Part shown: positions 7,711-15,866 of the stretch, in pieces
How positions within the stretch are numbered: position 1 is the stretch's first letter
Layout: each line of letters begins with the position of its first letter
Assembly: GCA_964352775.1 (NCBI GenBank)
Contig: CAYGTK010000022.1
Span: forward strand, 1 to 29,885
Length of the DNA stretch: 29,885 bases
From: CAYGTK01 sp964352775
Lineage (GTDB): Bacteria; Bacteroidota; Bacteroidia; Chitinophagales; CAIOSU01
Reading direction: 5' to 3'
Notes under the pieces: model-generated
What the model saw: the letters and a program-made list of their open reading frames with translations, nothing else
The model's database searches: none
What the model was told of the DNA's origin: nothing
Made by a program: the position numbers and the translations under genes

Positions 7711-9402
7711 ATGCGTTGGTCTTCATTTTCAAAGCGTGTTAAGCGCACCCTTATACTAGGCACCTTTTTTCTTTCTCTGGGTGTTGGTTTAGTATCCTTT
7801 TCCAGTACTAGTTATTTTGAAGTAGCTAAGAACTTGGACATCTATGCTACTCTTTTTAAAGAGCTAAATACCTACTACGTAGATGAGGTAGAGCCTTCCA
7901 AACTTATGCGCACCAGTATTGATGCAATGTTAGAGTCGCTTGACCCTTATACCAACTATATATCAGAGGCTGATATTGAGGGCTATCGATTACAAACAAC
8001 TGGTAAGTATGGTGGTATTGGTTCTTTAATAAGAAATACTGATGAACATGTATTAGTAGCTGAACCTTACGAAGGTTATCCTGCAGATAAAGCTGGCTTA
8101 ATGGCGGGTGACCGTATTCTCTACATTGGAGAAGAAAACATTAAAGGAATGAATACCGAAGAGGTAAGCAAACTCTTAAAAGGCCAAGCGGGAACAACTA
8201 TTGAATTGAAAATAGAACGTTTACAAGCAGATGGTAGCTATAAAGGGATGGATGTTACTGTAGAACGTGAAGAAATAAAAATTCCTAATGTTCCCTATTC
8301 AGGAACTGTTAGCGATGGTATAGCTTATATCCGCTTAAGCAACTTTACCGAGCAAGCAGGAAAAGAAGTACGCGATGCTTTTAATGATATCCGCTCGAGC
8401 GATCCTAATATAAAAGGTGTAATATTTGACCTTCGTGGTAATCCAGGTGGATTATTGAACGAAGCGGTAAATGTTACTAATGTTTTTATTGATAGAGGCC
8501 AAGAGGTAGTAAGCACAAAAGGAAAGATAAAAGAATGGGATAAATCATTCAAAACACTTAACCCAGCTGTAGATACTGAAATTCCATTGGTAGTATTAAT
8601 AAACGGTGGTTCTGCTTCTGCATCAGAGATAGTTTCGGGATCTATTCAAGATTTAGATAGAGGGGTAGTAGTTGGCCAAAAGTCTTTTGGAAAGGGTTTG
8701 GTACAAACTACTCGATCTTTAACTTATAATACTAAACTTAAGGTTACTACCGCTAAGTACTATGTACCGAGCGGAAGATGTATACAAGCCATTAATTATG
8801 CCGAGCGTGATGAAGATGGGTCTTTATCAAAAGTGCCAGATAGCTTAAAAACAGCATTCCAAACTACCAGTGGGCGTATGGTTTACGATGGTGGCGGTAT
8901 TGATCCTGATATTACTACTGAAACTCAACGCTTAAGTAAGGTGAGTATCAGCTTACTTTCTAACAACCATATTTTTGATTACGCTACAGTGTATAGAAGT
9001 AAGAACCCAACAATTGGTTCTTCTACTCAGTTTCATTTAACTGATGAAGACTTTAACAACTTTGTAGTATTTCTTTCAGGAAAAAAATATGAATATTCTA
9101 CTAGAAGTGAAACTTTAGTAAAGAAACTAAAGGAGACTGCTAAAAAGGAAAAATACCTAGAAGATGTACAAGAAGAAATAGAAGCTTTAGAAACAAGCAT
9201 GGCCCACGATAAGAAGAAGGATGTACAGAAGCACAAAAAAGAGATAATAGAGTTATTAGAAGAAGAAATAATTGGTCGCTACCATTATAGAAAAGGTCAA
9301 ATTGAGGCTACTTTTGATAATGACAAGGATATTATAGCTGCTATTAAAGTGCTAAATACCCCGGTAGATTATAAAGCCCTTCTAGTTCCTTCTGAAGAAT
9401 AA
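7711..9402 (+). CDS. S41 family C-terminal processing peptidase (CtpA type)
   Basis: 563 residues, an envelope serine protease. An N-terminal membrane anchor or signal lies at about 13-31. An N-terminal helical part is followed by a PDZ domain (about 100-170, YGGIGSLI to GDRILYI) and the S41 core. The catalytic serine is S303 in GGSASASEI. The lysine is K328 in KSFGKGLVQ, with the 25-residue spacing of Prc/CtpA enzymes. The last 150 residues are charged and helical. Substrates are cell-envelope proteins in general; none is indicated here. Its stop is 6 bases from the tsaB start, so the two are probably co-transcribed. A 78-base gap after rnpA holds no obvious terminator. Confidence 0.93.
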   Translation: MRWSSFSKRVKRTLILGTFFLSLGVGLVSFSSTSYFEVAKNLDIYATLFKELNTYYVDEVEPSKLMRTSIDAMLESLDPYTNYISEADIEGYRLQTTGKYGGIGSLIRNTDEHVLVAEPYEGYPADKAGLMAGDRILYIGEENIKGMNTEEVSKLLKGQAGTTIELKIERLQADGSYKGMDVTVEREEIKIPNVPYSGTVSDGIAYIRLSNFTEQAGKEVRDAFNDIRSSDPNIKGVIFDLRGNPGGLLNEAVNVTNVFIDRGQEVVSTKGKIKEWDKSFKTLNPAVDTEIPLVVLINGGSASASEIVSGSIQDLDRGVVVGQKSFGKGLVQTTRSLTYNTKLKVTTAKYYVPSGRCIQAINYAERDEDGSLSKVPDSLKTAFQTTSGRMVYDGGGIDPDITTETQRLSKVSISLLSNNHIFDYATVYRSKNPTIGSSTQFHLTDEDFNNFVVFLSGKKYEYSTRSETLVKKLKETAKKEKYLEDVQEEIEALETSMAHDKKKDVQKHKKEIIELLEEEIIGRYHYRKGQIEATFDNDKDIIAAIKVLNTPVDYKALLVPSEE

Positions 9403-9408
9403 GTTGAT

Positions 9409-10071
9409 TTGGCTACACTTCTTTCTATTGCAACATATGGTTCGCAGTGCTCCGTAGTTTTAAGTAATAACGAAAAGGTTATTACCCATAAACTAGCACC
9501 AGATGAAAATTTACATAGTACTTACCTCACTTCCTTAATAGAAGACTTACTTAACGACGGAATAGTATCGCTCGATGCTGTTGCATACGTTTCGGGTCCA
9601 GGTTCATATACGGGCCTAAGAATAGGTTCTGCAGCAGCTAAGGGTCTTTGCTATAGTCTTAATGTCCCACTCATCACAATTTCTACACTAGAACTGTTAA
9701 TTAATGAGTATTTACCTACCAATAAATGTGACTTGATTTGTCCTATGATGGATGCTAGAAGAGATGAGGTGTATCAAGCAGTATATACTGCTGAAGGAAA
9801 GCTTTATAAAGAAGAATCTCCAAAAATACTTTCGGAGGATGATTTTCAAGAAATACTTACTTCCAATTCTATTCTCTTTTTAGGATCAGGATCAGAAAAA
9901 TGGAAAGGAAAGATGATCAATAACACCAATGCTGAATTTGGAAATACAACTGATAGTCACTCTCCCGACACATTGGCTCAACTTACTTTTTCTAAATTTA
10001 CCACTAACTCATTTACCAACATTAGCTATAGTGAACCTAACTATCTAAAACCCTTTTTCATCCAAAAATAA
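9409..10071 (+). CDS. tsaB: tRNA threonylcarbamoyladenosine biosynthesis protein TsaB
   Basis: 220 residues of the ASKHA fold; a partner of TsaD in transferring threonylcarbamoyl to A37 of ANN-decoding tRNAs. The N-terminal LLSIATYGSQCSVVL is the phosphate-1-like strand. SGPGSYTGLRIGSAAAKGL (62-80) is the TsaB hallmark. DARRDEVYQAVY (central) also fits. The length is normal for TsaB and too short for TsaD. The start is taken as TTG at 9409; another TTG lies at 9404 but is out of frame. It follows the S41 protease by 6 bases. Confidence 0.93.
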   Translation: MATLLSIATYGSQCSVVLSNNEKVITHKLAPDENLHSTYLTSLIEDLLNDGIVSLDAVAYVSGPGSYTGLRIGSAAAKGLCYSLNVPLITISTLELLINEYLPTNKCDLICPMMDARRDEVYQAVYTAEGKLYKEESPKILSEDDFQEILTSNSILFLGSGSEKWKGKMINNTNAEFGNTTDSHSPDTLAQLTFSKFTTNSFTNISYSEPNYLKPFFIQK

Positions 10072-10120
10072 ACTGTTTAGTTATTTGGCTGTTTATGCTA
10101 ATATAACTAACCTATTTTCA

Positions 10121-10128
10121 TATTTTTG
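10121..10128 (+). promoter_or_regulatory. possible -7 element (TATTTTTG) of the first arsR-like gene
   Basis: TATTTTTG fits TAnnTTTG and lies 30 bases before the ATG at 10159. A good -33 TTTG at the standard distance is not seen; the nearest clear TTTG, at 10084, is too far away. The call is tentative. Confidence 0.35.
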
Positions 10129-10158
10129 CATTTATAATAATCAAACACACAATTATCT

Positions 10159-10506
10159 ATGGCTACGGTATCCACAGAAAAGGTTGTTCTCTCCAAGTCG
10201 GAGGTAATACCAAATGACATTGTACTCGATTACGGAATATTGCGTAAAGCAGTACTTACACTACGAGCAATTAATCACAAACTGCGCAAGCAAATAATCA
10301 AGCTTCTTGAAGACAAGGATAAGCTAACAGTAACTGAGATATACGTAAAGCTTCGTTTGGAGCAGTCGGTAGCATCTCAGCATTTAGCTATTCTTAGAAG
10401 AGCAGGTATAGTAGTAACTGACCGCGAAGGAAAGTTTATTTACTATTCTCTTAACAAGCAACGCATCAACGAAATTACTGACTTGATAGAAGATCTAGCA
10501 CAGTAA
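10159..10506 (+). CDS. ArsR-family winged-helix transcriptional regulator (first of a pair)
   Basis: 115 residues. After a 25-residue lead the ArsR fold begins (LRAINHKLRKQIIKLLED), with the recognition helix in LEQSVASQHLAILRRAGIV and the wing in DREGKFIYYSLN. The metal-binding ELCVCD motif of ArsR/SmtB sensors is absent and there are no cysteines, so a metal sensor is unlikely. It is a DNA-binding repressor or activator with unknown effector. It is probably monocistronic, with a candidate -7 box upstream and a strong intrinsic terminator 25 bases downstream. It is a paralogue of the next gene. Confidence 0.85.
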   Translation: MATVSTEKVVLSKSEVIPNDIVLDYGILRKAVLTLRAINHKLRKQIIKLLEDKDKLTVTEIYVKLRLEQSVASQHLAILRRAGIVVTDREGKFIYYSLNKQRINEITDLIEDLAQ

Positions 10507-10531
10507 TTTTAACTACTTAATGTTGAAGAAT

Positions 10532-10558
10532 AAAAGCCGGCTATTTGCCGGCTTTTTT
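10532..10558 (+). terminator. intrinsic terminator after the first arsR-like gene
   Basis: A perfect 10-bp stem, AAAAGCCGGC (10532-10541) and GCCGGCTTTT (10547-10556), around TATTT, followed by more T residues. The GC-rich core plus T-tract is a textbook rho-independent terminator. Flanking A and T tracts could let it act on both strands. It isolates the two arsR-like genes. Confidence 0.93.
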
Positions 10559-10616
10559 ATTTTTCAAACATTTCTAATATAGTTGTGTTATTACTGTGTT
10601 AAAACTACACGATAAT

Positions 10617-10931
10617 ATGGAGGGTTTATTGAACGACAGGAAGTTAGACGATGCAACAGAGACTTTAAAGGCTATTGCACATCCTATACGGTTAAGCATT
10701 ATAGAATACATTGATGAGCACAAGCAAACCAATGTAAATAACATTTATAACTCGCTGCAACTAGAACAATCCATTACTTCTCAGCACCTCAAAATACTTC
10801 GTACAGCTGAGTTAGTTAATACACAACGTAATGGTAAGTTCATTATTTACTCTATTAACTACGATAAAGTAGTTCAAGTAACTGATTCCGTTGAACGCCT
10901 ACTTAAGCGAAAGATGAAAGTAAGTAGTTAG
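10617..10931 (+). CDS. ArsR-family winged-helix transcriptional regulator (second of a pair)
   Basis: 104 residues from the ATG at 10617; a GTG at 10596 would add 7 residues but nothing conserved. The fold starts at LKAIAHPIRLSIIEYI, with the canonical AHPxR motif. It continues with recognition helix LEQSITSQHLKILRTAELV and wing QRNGKFIIYSIN. The family metal-site cysteines are absent. It is clearly homologous to the preceding regulator (LEQS-(V/I)-(A/T)-SQHL-x-ILR and GKFI-x-YS-(L/I)-N are shared), so the pair arose by duplication. Effector and targets are unknown. It ends 34 bases from the convergent nadA. Confidence 0.86.
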   Translation: MEGLLNDRKLDDATETLKAIAHPIRLSIIEYIDEHKQTNVNNIYNSLQLEQSITSQHLKILRTAELVNTQRNGKFIIYSINYDKVVQVTDSVERLLKRKMKVSS

Positions 10932-10965
10932 CAGTTAAGAACGGAAGCTATTAGCTCTCATAATT

Positions 10966-11973
10966 CTATAATCCATGCTGGCAAGAGATCTCCAGCATTC
11001 TATCAATAGGTGCTTTCGCTTCTTTAAGCAATTCATCGCTCATTATTATTTCTGGCAGTTCGTGTACCATGCTTAAGTATATCTTCTCGAGCGTATTAAG
11101 CTTCATGTGAGGGCAATCGTTGCAAGCACAAGAGTTATCAGGTGGAGCAGGTATAAACGTCTTGTGAGGCGCTTTCTTCTGCATCTGATGGATTATACCA
11201 GCTTCTGTAGCTACGATGTATTCTAAGGAATTATCGTTAATAGTATAATTCAATAATCCTGTGGTACTTCCTATAAAGTCTGCTACCTCTAATATATGCT
11301 CTTCACATTCTGGGTGAGCTATAAATTTTGCTTCTGGATGTTGTACCCTAAGCTTGTTTATCTTCTCCATTGAGAATATCTCGTGCACCATACAAGCACC
11401 ATCCCAAAGTATCATGTTATCTCTACCCGTTTTCTTCTGCAAGTAGGCACCTAAGTTTCTATCAGGAGCAAATATGATAGGTTGGTCTTTCGGGAAGCTT
11501 TCAATTATCTGTACCGCATTTGTTGAAGTACAAACCACATCACTTAATGCTTTAAGCTCAGCAGTACAGTTTACATAAGTAACTACCTTATGATCTGGGT
11601 ACTTCTTTTTAAACTCAGCAAACAACACAGGTGGACAGCTATCAGCTAAAGAGCATCCAGCTTTTAGATCAGGCAGTACTACTTTTTTATGAGGAGCAAG
11701 AATTTTGGCTGTTTCGGCCATAAAGTGTACTCCTGCAAAAACAATTATATCGGCGTCATTCTCGGCAGCTTTTTGTGAAAGGCCCAGGCTATCGCCAATG
11801 TAATCGGCAATATCCTGTATGTCGGCATCCTGATAATAATGGGCAAGTATAATTGCATTCTTTTCTTTTTTGAGCTTTTCTATTTCTTCAAATAGGTCAA
11901 GCGTCGGGTCGATCTTGAGGTCCAAATATCCATTTTTCTCGAGATCTCTTTTTGCAGTTTCAATTAATGCCAT
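10966..11973 (-). CDS. nadA: quinolinate synthase
   Basis: 335 residues. It condenses iminoaspartate with dihydroxyacetone phosphate to quinolinate and carries a 4Fe-4S cluster. IILAHYYQ (41-48) is the N-terminal substrate motif. The cluster ligands are expected at C107 (KAGCSLAD), C194 (DGACMVHE) and C287 in the CACNDCPHM segment (282-290), which also has the C-x-C-x-x-C arrangement. The length is typical. NadB, the source of iminoaspartate, is encoded 2.3 kb away at 14268-15866. It faces the second arsR-like gene. Confidence 0.96.
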   Translation of the reverse strand: MALIETAKRDLEKNGYLDLKIDPTLDLFEEIEKLKKEKNAIILAHYYQDADIQDIADYIGDSLGLSQKAAENDADIIVFAGVHFMAETAKILAPHKKVVLPDLKAGCSLADSCPPVLFAEFKKKYPDHKVVTYVNCTAELKALSDVVCTSTNAVQIIESFPKDQPIIFAPDRNLGAYLQKKTGRDNMILWDGACMVHEIFSMEKINKLRVQHPEAKFIAHPECEEHILEVADFIGSTTGLLNYTINDNSLEYIVATEAGIIHQMQKKAPHKTFIPAPPDNSCACNDCPHMKLNTLEKIYLSMVHELPEIIMSDELLKEAKAPIDRMLEISCQHGL

Positions 11974-12413
11974 AATGAATTATAAAATCTTTTTAAAAAA
12001 ACTAGTTACCATCATTAAGGGTGTTAATGCGGGGATAAATACTTCCCTTCTTATTTGGATTAGCACCTATGTTGATCGCGTACACCATTACTAACAACTA
12101 AATAAAGTCCTTTTGTTCTGTAAATCAAACATTAAGGTAATTAGTCCACACACTGTTGATGATGTATAGGTAGATAACTTACCCTCTATTAACATGGGGA
12201 AAATAGGTTGCTTACCTGTGCGTAATATTGAGGTAACATTATTTTGAGCTATCAATTTTTTAACAGAGGTGAAGTAGGATAAAGTTATGAGTTTTTGTCT
12301 TCGATCTTTTCCACGTAAATAAATAAGAATGGTTGAAAAGGAGGTTTCTAATTCATTGATAATGAATGAAAAGAGAAGCTTTAAAAGGTGTAATGTTTGC
12401 AACTAAATCTTGG
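11974..12413. other. 440-bp intergenic region between nadA and nadD
   Basis: The longest non-coding stretch in the window, very AT-rich. On the - strand, a 103-codon open frame (12402-12091) begins with TTG 11 bases after the nadD stop, but has no recognisable domain and an unconvincing composition. A perfect 7-bp inverted repeat, ATTCATT-GAT-AATGAAT, lies at 12351-12367. The nadA leader and promoter must lie near 11974-12060, but no clear TAnnTTTG on the - strand was found. It may hold a decayed gene, a small RNA or nadA control sequences. Confidence 0.5.
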
Positions 12414-12986
12414 TTATTTCTTGTAGAAGTGCATTTCATTTATATAGTCTAAAGATGGTTGGGGCACCAGGTACCTTACATCGCCTTCCCCTTTTAGTTG
12501 AGAACGAATATAAGTGGAGGAAATTTGGAGATAAGGAAAGTGAAGTATACAAACATGAGGATGATCGCTAAAAGGAAGCTCTTTTTCTTCTCGCACATAT
12601 ACCATTAACTCATAGTTCTCTAGTATCTGTTCGTAGTTCTTCCATTTATGTAGATTATTTAAATTATCTCCTCCCATAATTAGAGAGAATTCATGCTCTG
12701 GGTGCTTTTCTTTTAAATAGGTAAGTGTATCTATAGTATAGGAAGGTTGAGGCATTTTAAATTCAATACTAGAAGTAGTGAACCTGAAATCATCTTTTAT
12801 AGCCAACTCAACTAAATGAAGACGATCGTATTCGCCTAATAGTGAGCTTTTCTTTTTAAAAGGATTTTGTGGAGATACTACAAACCATACATGGTCTAAG
12901 TCTCCATATTGATGTATGGAACTAGCTATGATAAGATGACCCACATGAATGGGATTGAACGACCCGAAGAACAAACCTATTTTCAT
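12414..12986 (-). CDS. nadD: nicotinate-nucleotide adenylyltransferase
   Basis: 190 residues. It adenylates nicotinate mononucleotide to deamido-NAD. GSFNPIHVGH (8-17) is the nucleotidyltransferase HxGH region. MGGDN (104-108) is a NadD signature, and SSTYIR (156-161) is the C-terminal ISSTxIR motif. The length is normal. Its ATG overlaps the TGA of the patatin-like gene by 4 bases (12983-12986), so the two are translated from one message. Confidence 0.95.
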   Translation of the reverse strand: MKIGLFFGSFNPIHVGHLIIASSIHQYGDLDHVWFVVSPQNPFKKKSSLLGEYDRLHLVELAIKDDFRFTTSSIEFKMPQPSYTIDTLTYLKEKHPEHEFSLIMGGDNLNNLHKWKNYEQILENYELMVYVREEKELPFSDHPHVCILHFPYLQISSTYIRSQLKGEGDVRYLVPQPSLDYINEMHFYKK

Positions 12987-13885
12987 AATTCTTTTAGTGC
13001 TTTATAGGTAGCTTGTCTACCTGCTTCTATTAATTCTTCTGCCTTAAAAAATTCTACTGTTCCAGCAGCTTGTCTTGATACATCTATAGTTATTGAAGGT
13101 TTGTACTTTTCAATATTGAGTTGAATAATAAGGTCCTCCATATAATCTACTGAAAGGTTAAGTAGATTAATAATGTTGGGTACCTGTACAGCTTCTTCTT
13201 TTGGTTTGGTTGTAGTGCTTGGTATGTACTTTTCCCAGGTCTTTTTAAATTCTGCTAATCGTTTAGCATAGATGCTCTGCTCTTCTGTTTGTTCCGCTAA
13301 TGATTGTTGAGGAAAAGGGTATTCATAATCTATATCCGCATTTACATTTATGATAACTGTAGGAAGATTATGATCTAAAAGAGGAAGAAAAGGAGCAGGG
13401 CATGAAACTCCGCCATCTATCAATATTTTTTTACCCTGTATATAAGGAGTAACTATAGTAGGGATAGATACAGAGGCACGAATAGCCTCGAATAAACTTC
13501 CTTTACTGAACCACACAGGCTCCTTACTCATAATATCAGTAGCTACTGCATAAAAAGGGATAGTAGCCTTTTCAATATCTACATCTCCATTCAATATTTT
13601 TCCAAGCTCTAGAAAAATACGTTCTCCTTTTATGAAACCCTGACTGCTAAAAGTAAAGTCGAATAGATTGAAGACATCCATTTTACTTAGGGTTATTATC
13701 CATTCAGCAAAGGCATCTATTTTCCCAGTAGCATAAAATCCCCCGATAACAGCACCCATTGATGACCCAGAAATAGCCTTAATGGCATAACCATGTTCTT
13801 CTAAAACCTGAATGGCACCTATTTGTGCTAAACCCCTAGCTCCTCCACTAGTTAATACTAATCCTATCTCTTTTTTCTTGGTCAT
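12983..13885 (-). CDS. patatin-like phospholipase
   Basis: 300 residues, with no signal peptide, so probably cytoplasmic or membrane-associated. SGGARGLAQIGAI (13-25) supplies the oxyanion hole. GSSMG (40-44) carries the nucleophile S42. DGG (157-159) carries the catalytic D157. Together these make the Ser-Asp dyad of RssA/patatin hydrolases. The C-terminal 120 residues are variable and contain a charged linker. It likely acts on acyl esters or phospholipids. It is the first gene of a pair with nadD and is divergent from the HAD-like gene (69-base gap). Confidence 0.92.
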   Translation of the reverse strand: MTKKKEIGLVLTSGGARGLAQIGAIQVLEEHGYAIKAISGSSMGAVIGGFYATGKIDAFAEWIITLSKMDVFNLFDFTFSSQGFIKGERIFLELGKILNGDVDIEKATIPFYAVATDIMSKEPVWFSKGSLFEAIRASVSIPTIVTPYIQGKKILIDGGVSCPAPFLPLLDHNLPTVIINVNADIDYEYPFPQQSLAEQTEEQSIYAKRLAEFKKTWEKYIPSTTTKPKEEAVQVPNIINLLNLSVDYMEDLIIQLNIEKYKPSITIDVSRQAAGTVEFFKAEELIEAGRQATYKALKEL

Positions 13886-13954
13886 CTGTTGGGGGTAAAA
13901 TTACTAAGTTCCTAAGCGTGCGGAGCAGAAAAGAAGATCGAGTATTTTAGTGGC

Positions 13955-14266
13955 ATGTTGATATATGTAGATATAGACGAAACCATTTGCCATTCGCAGA
14001 ATAGTGATTACCCTAATTCAACTCCTATAAAGGAGAATATAGAAAAGGTAAATAAGCTTTATGAGGAAGGAAACACTATTATTTATTGGACTGCCCGTGG
14101 TGGAAATAGTGGAATAGATTGGACGGAACTAACCGTAAAGCAATTGCAAGAATGGGGAGCAAAATATCATGAAGTGAAATTAACCAAACCGTCGTATGAT
14201 CTGTTTATAGACGATAAAGTGCTGAATGCACGGGATTGGGAAAAAGGAAAATGGATAGAAGAGTAA
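13955..14266 (+). CDS. small HAD-like phosphatase
   Basis: 103 residues. YVDIDETIC (4-12) is HAD motif I with nucleophile D6 and D8. WTARGG (45-50) is motif II-like. K77 with KPSYDLFIDDK (78-88) supplies motifs III and IV. There is no cap domain, so it is a minimal HAD enzyme resembling those annotated as capsular polysaccharide biosynthesis phosphatases. The substrate is unknown. Its stop is one base from the nadB start, so co-translation with nadB is very likely, although a role in NAD metabolism is only an inference from position. Confidence 0.82.
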   Translation: MLIYVDIDETICHSQNSDYPNSTPIKENIEKVNKLYEEGNTIIYWTARGGNSGIDWTELTVKQLQEWGAKYHEVKLTKPSYDLFIDDKVLNARDWEKGKWIEE

Positions 14267-14267
14267 T

Positions 14268-15866
14268 ATGGAAAAGACAGATGTACTTATAGTAGGATCG
14301 GGAATTGCAGGCCTAAGTTATGCTGTGAAAATAGCAGAAGCTATGCCAGAGTGTAAGGTGAGTATTATTACCAAAGCTGATGCCGACGAGACTAATACTA
14401 AATATGCGCAAGGTGGTGTAGCTGTAGTTGCTGACTTTATAACAGACAGTTTTGAGAAACACATACTAGACACCTTAGATGCTGGTGATGGACTCTGCAA
14501 TGAAAAGGTGGTGGAGTTTGTAATAAAAGAGGGGCCAGACAGAATTGATGAATTAATTCAATGGGGAGCAAAATTTGATAAAGAGGATAGTGGAGATTAT
14601 CACCTTGGGAAGGAGGGTGGCCACACCGAAAATAGAGTGTTGCATCATAAAGACATTACTGGCTGGGAAATTGAGAGAGCCTTATTAGCCAAAGTACATG
14701 CAGCTAAGAATATTGAATTGCTTACCCATCACTATGTGATCGATATAATCACCCAGCACCATTTAGGAAGAATGGTAACCAGAGTTACGCCTGATATAAA
14801 GTGCTATGGTGTTTATGTATTAGATACGGAAAGTGGAGAAATAGAAGCAATTTCTGCAAGAGTTACCTATTTAGGAACTGGTGGTGTTGGTCAGGTTTAT
14901 AAAAGCACCACCAACCCTGTTATTGCTACGGGTGATGGTATTGCCATGGTGTACCGTGCGAAAGGAAGAATTGAGAGTATGGAATTCATTCAGTTCCACC
15001 CTACTTCTTTATTCAATCCTGGTGAGAGCCCTTCTTTTTTAGTTTCCGAAGCCGTTCGGGGATTTGGAGCGACTTTGAAGACAGCACAAGGGGAAGACTT
15101 CATGCATAAGTATGATGAGCGATTATCACTTGCCCCAAGGGATATAGTCGCGCGAGCTATTGATAATGAATTAAAAACAACGGGATCAGAGTACGTGTAT
15201 TTGGATTGTAGACATACTGATATGCACGAATTCAAAGAACACTTTCCTAATATTTACGAGAAGTGCTTGAGTGAAGGCATTGATGTATCGAAGGATATGA
15301 TACCTGTTGTTCCTGCCGCACATTATTCTTGCGGTGGAATTAAGGTAAATGAATACGGGCAGACCTCTATTAGAAACCTCTATGCTTGCGGCGAATGTGC
15401 ATCTACAGGTTTACATGGCTCTAACCGATTAGCCTCCAACTCTTTATTAGAAGCGGTTGTATTCTCGCATAGGATATATAAGTCCACTAAAAAACAATTG
15501 GAGCATGCTGAATTTATGGAAGATATTCCTGAATGGAGTGCTGCGGGAACGATGGACCCTAAAGAGATGGTATTGATAACCCAAAGCGCCAAGGAGCTGA
15601 AGGAGATAATGAGTAATTATGTAGGGATAGTTCGTACCGATAAGCGATTGAAAAGAGCGATGGATAGGCTTTGGATATTGTATAGAGAAACGGAGAAACT
15701 TTATGAGTCAACTACCATTTCACCTCAACTATGTGAGCTTAGGAATATGATTTCTATTGGTTACCTAATTACTCGTAGTTCAGCTATGCGTAAGGAGAGT
15801 AGGGGGTTGCATTACAATACTGATTACCCCGAGCAAAACCCGTTTGTAGAATATAGTTTACTTTAA
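14268..15866 (+). CDS. nadB: L-aspartate oxidase
   Basis: 532 residues, an FAD enzyme that oxidises aspartate to iminoaspartate, the first step of de novo NAD synthesis. VLIVGSGIAGLSYA (6-19) is the dinucleotide fold. KYAQGGVAVV, LGKEGGHTENRVLH and MEFIQFHPTSLF are NadB/succinate dehydrogenase flavoprotein segments. YSCGGIKVNEYGQTSI and CTGL-like GECASTGLHGSNRLASNSLLEA complete the FAD and active-site core. The length is normal. It shares a transcript with the small HAD-like gene. Its last 4 bases overlap the convergent PhoD gene. Confidence 0.96.
   Translation: MEKTDVLIVGSGIAGLSYAVKIAEAMPECKVSIITKADADETNTKYAQGGVAVVADFITDSFEKHILDTLDAGDGLCNEKVVEFVIKEGPDRIDELIQWGAKFDKEDSGDYHLGKEGGHTENRVLHHKDITGWEIERALLAKVHAAKNIELLTHHYVIDIITQHHLGRMVTRVTPDIKCYGVYVLDTESGEIEAISARVTYLGTGGVGQVYKSTTNPVIATGDGIAMVYRAKGRIESMEFIQFHPTSLFNPGESPSFLVSEAVRGFGATLKTAQGEDFMHKYDERLSLAPRDIVARAIDNELKTTGSEYVYLDCRHTDMHEFKEHFPNIYEKCLSEGIDVSKDMIPVVPAAHYSCGGIKVNEYGQTSIRNLYACGECASTGLHGSNRLASNSLLEAVVFSHRIYKSTKKQLEHAEFMEDIPEWSAAGTMDPKEMVLITQSAKELKEIMSNYVGIVRTDKRLKRAMDRLWILYRETEKLYESTTISPQLCELRNMISIGYLITRSSAMRKESRGLHYNTDYPEQNPFVEYSLL

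Noticed and set aside
11870..12094. 74-codon + strand open frame across the nadA start
   Set aside because: Half is antisense to nadA and the rest is AT-rich spacer; no domain or start signal.
12310..12321. TTCCACGTAAAT as a parS half-site
   Set aside because: Only one half matches; the palindrome is not completed.
12091..12402. 103-codon - strand open frame after nadD
   Set aside because: TTG start, no recognised domain, atypical composition and no ribosome-binding signal; kept only as a note in the intergenic description.
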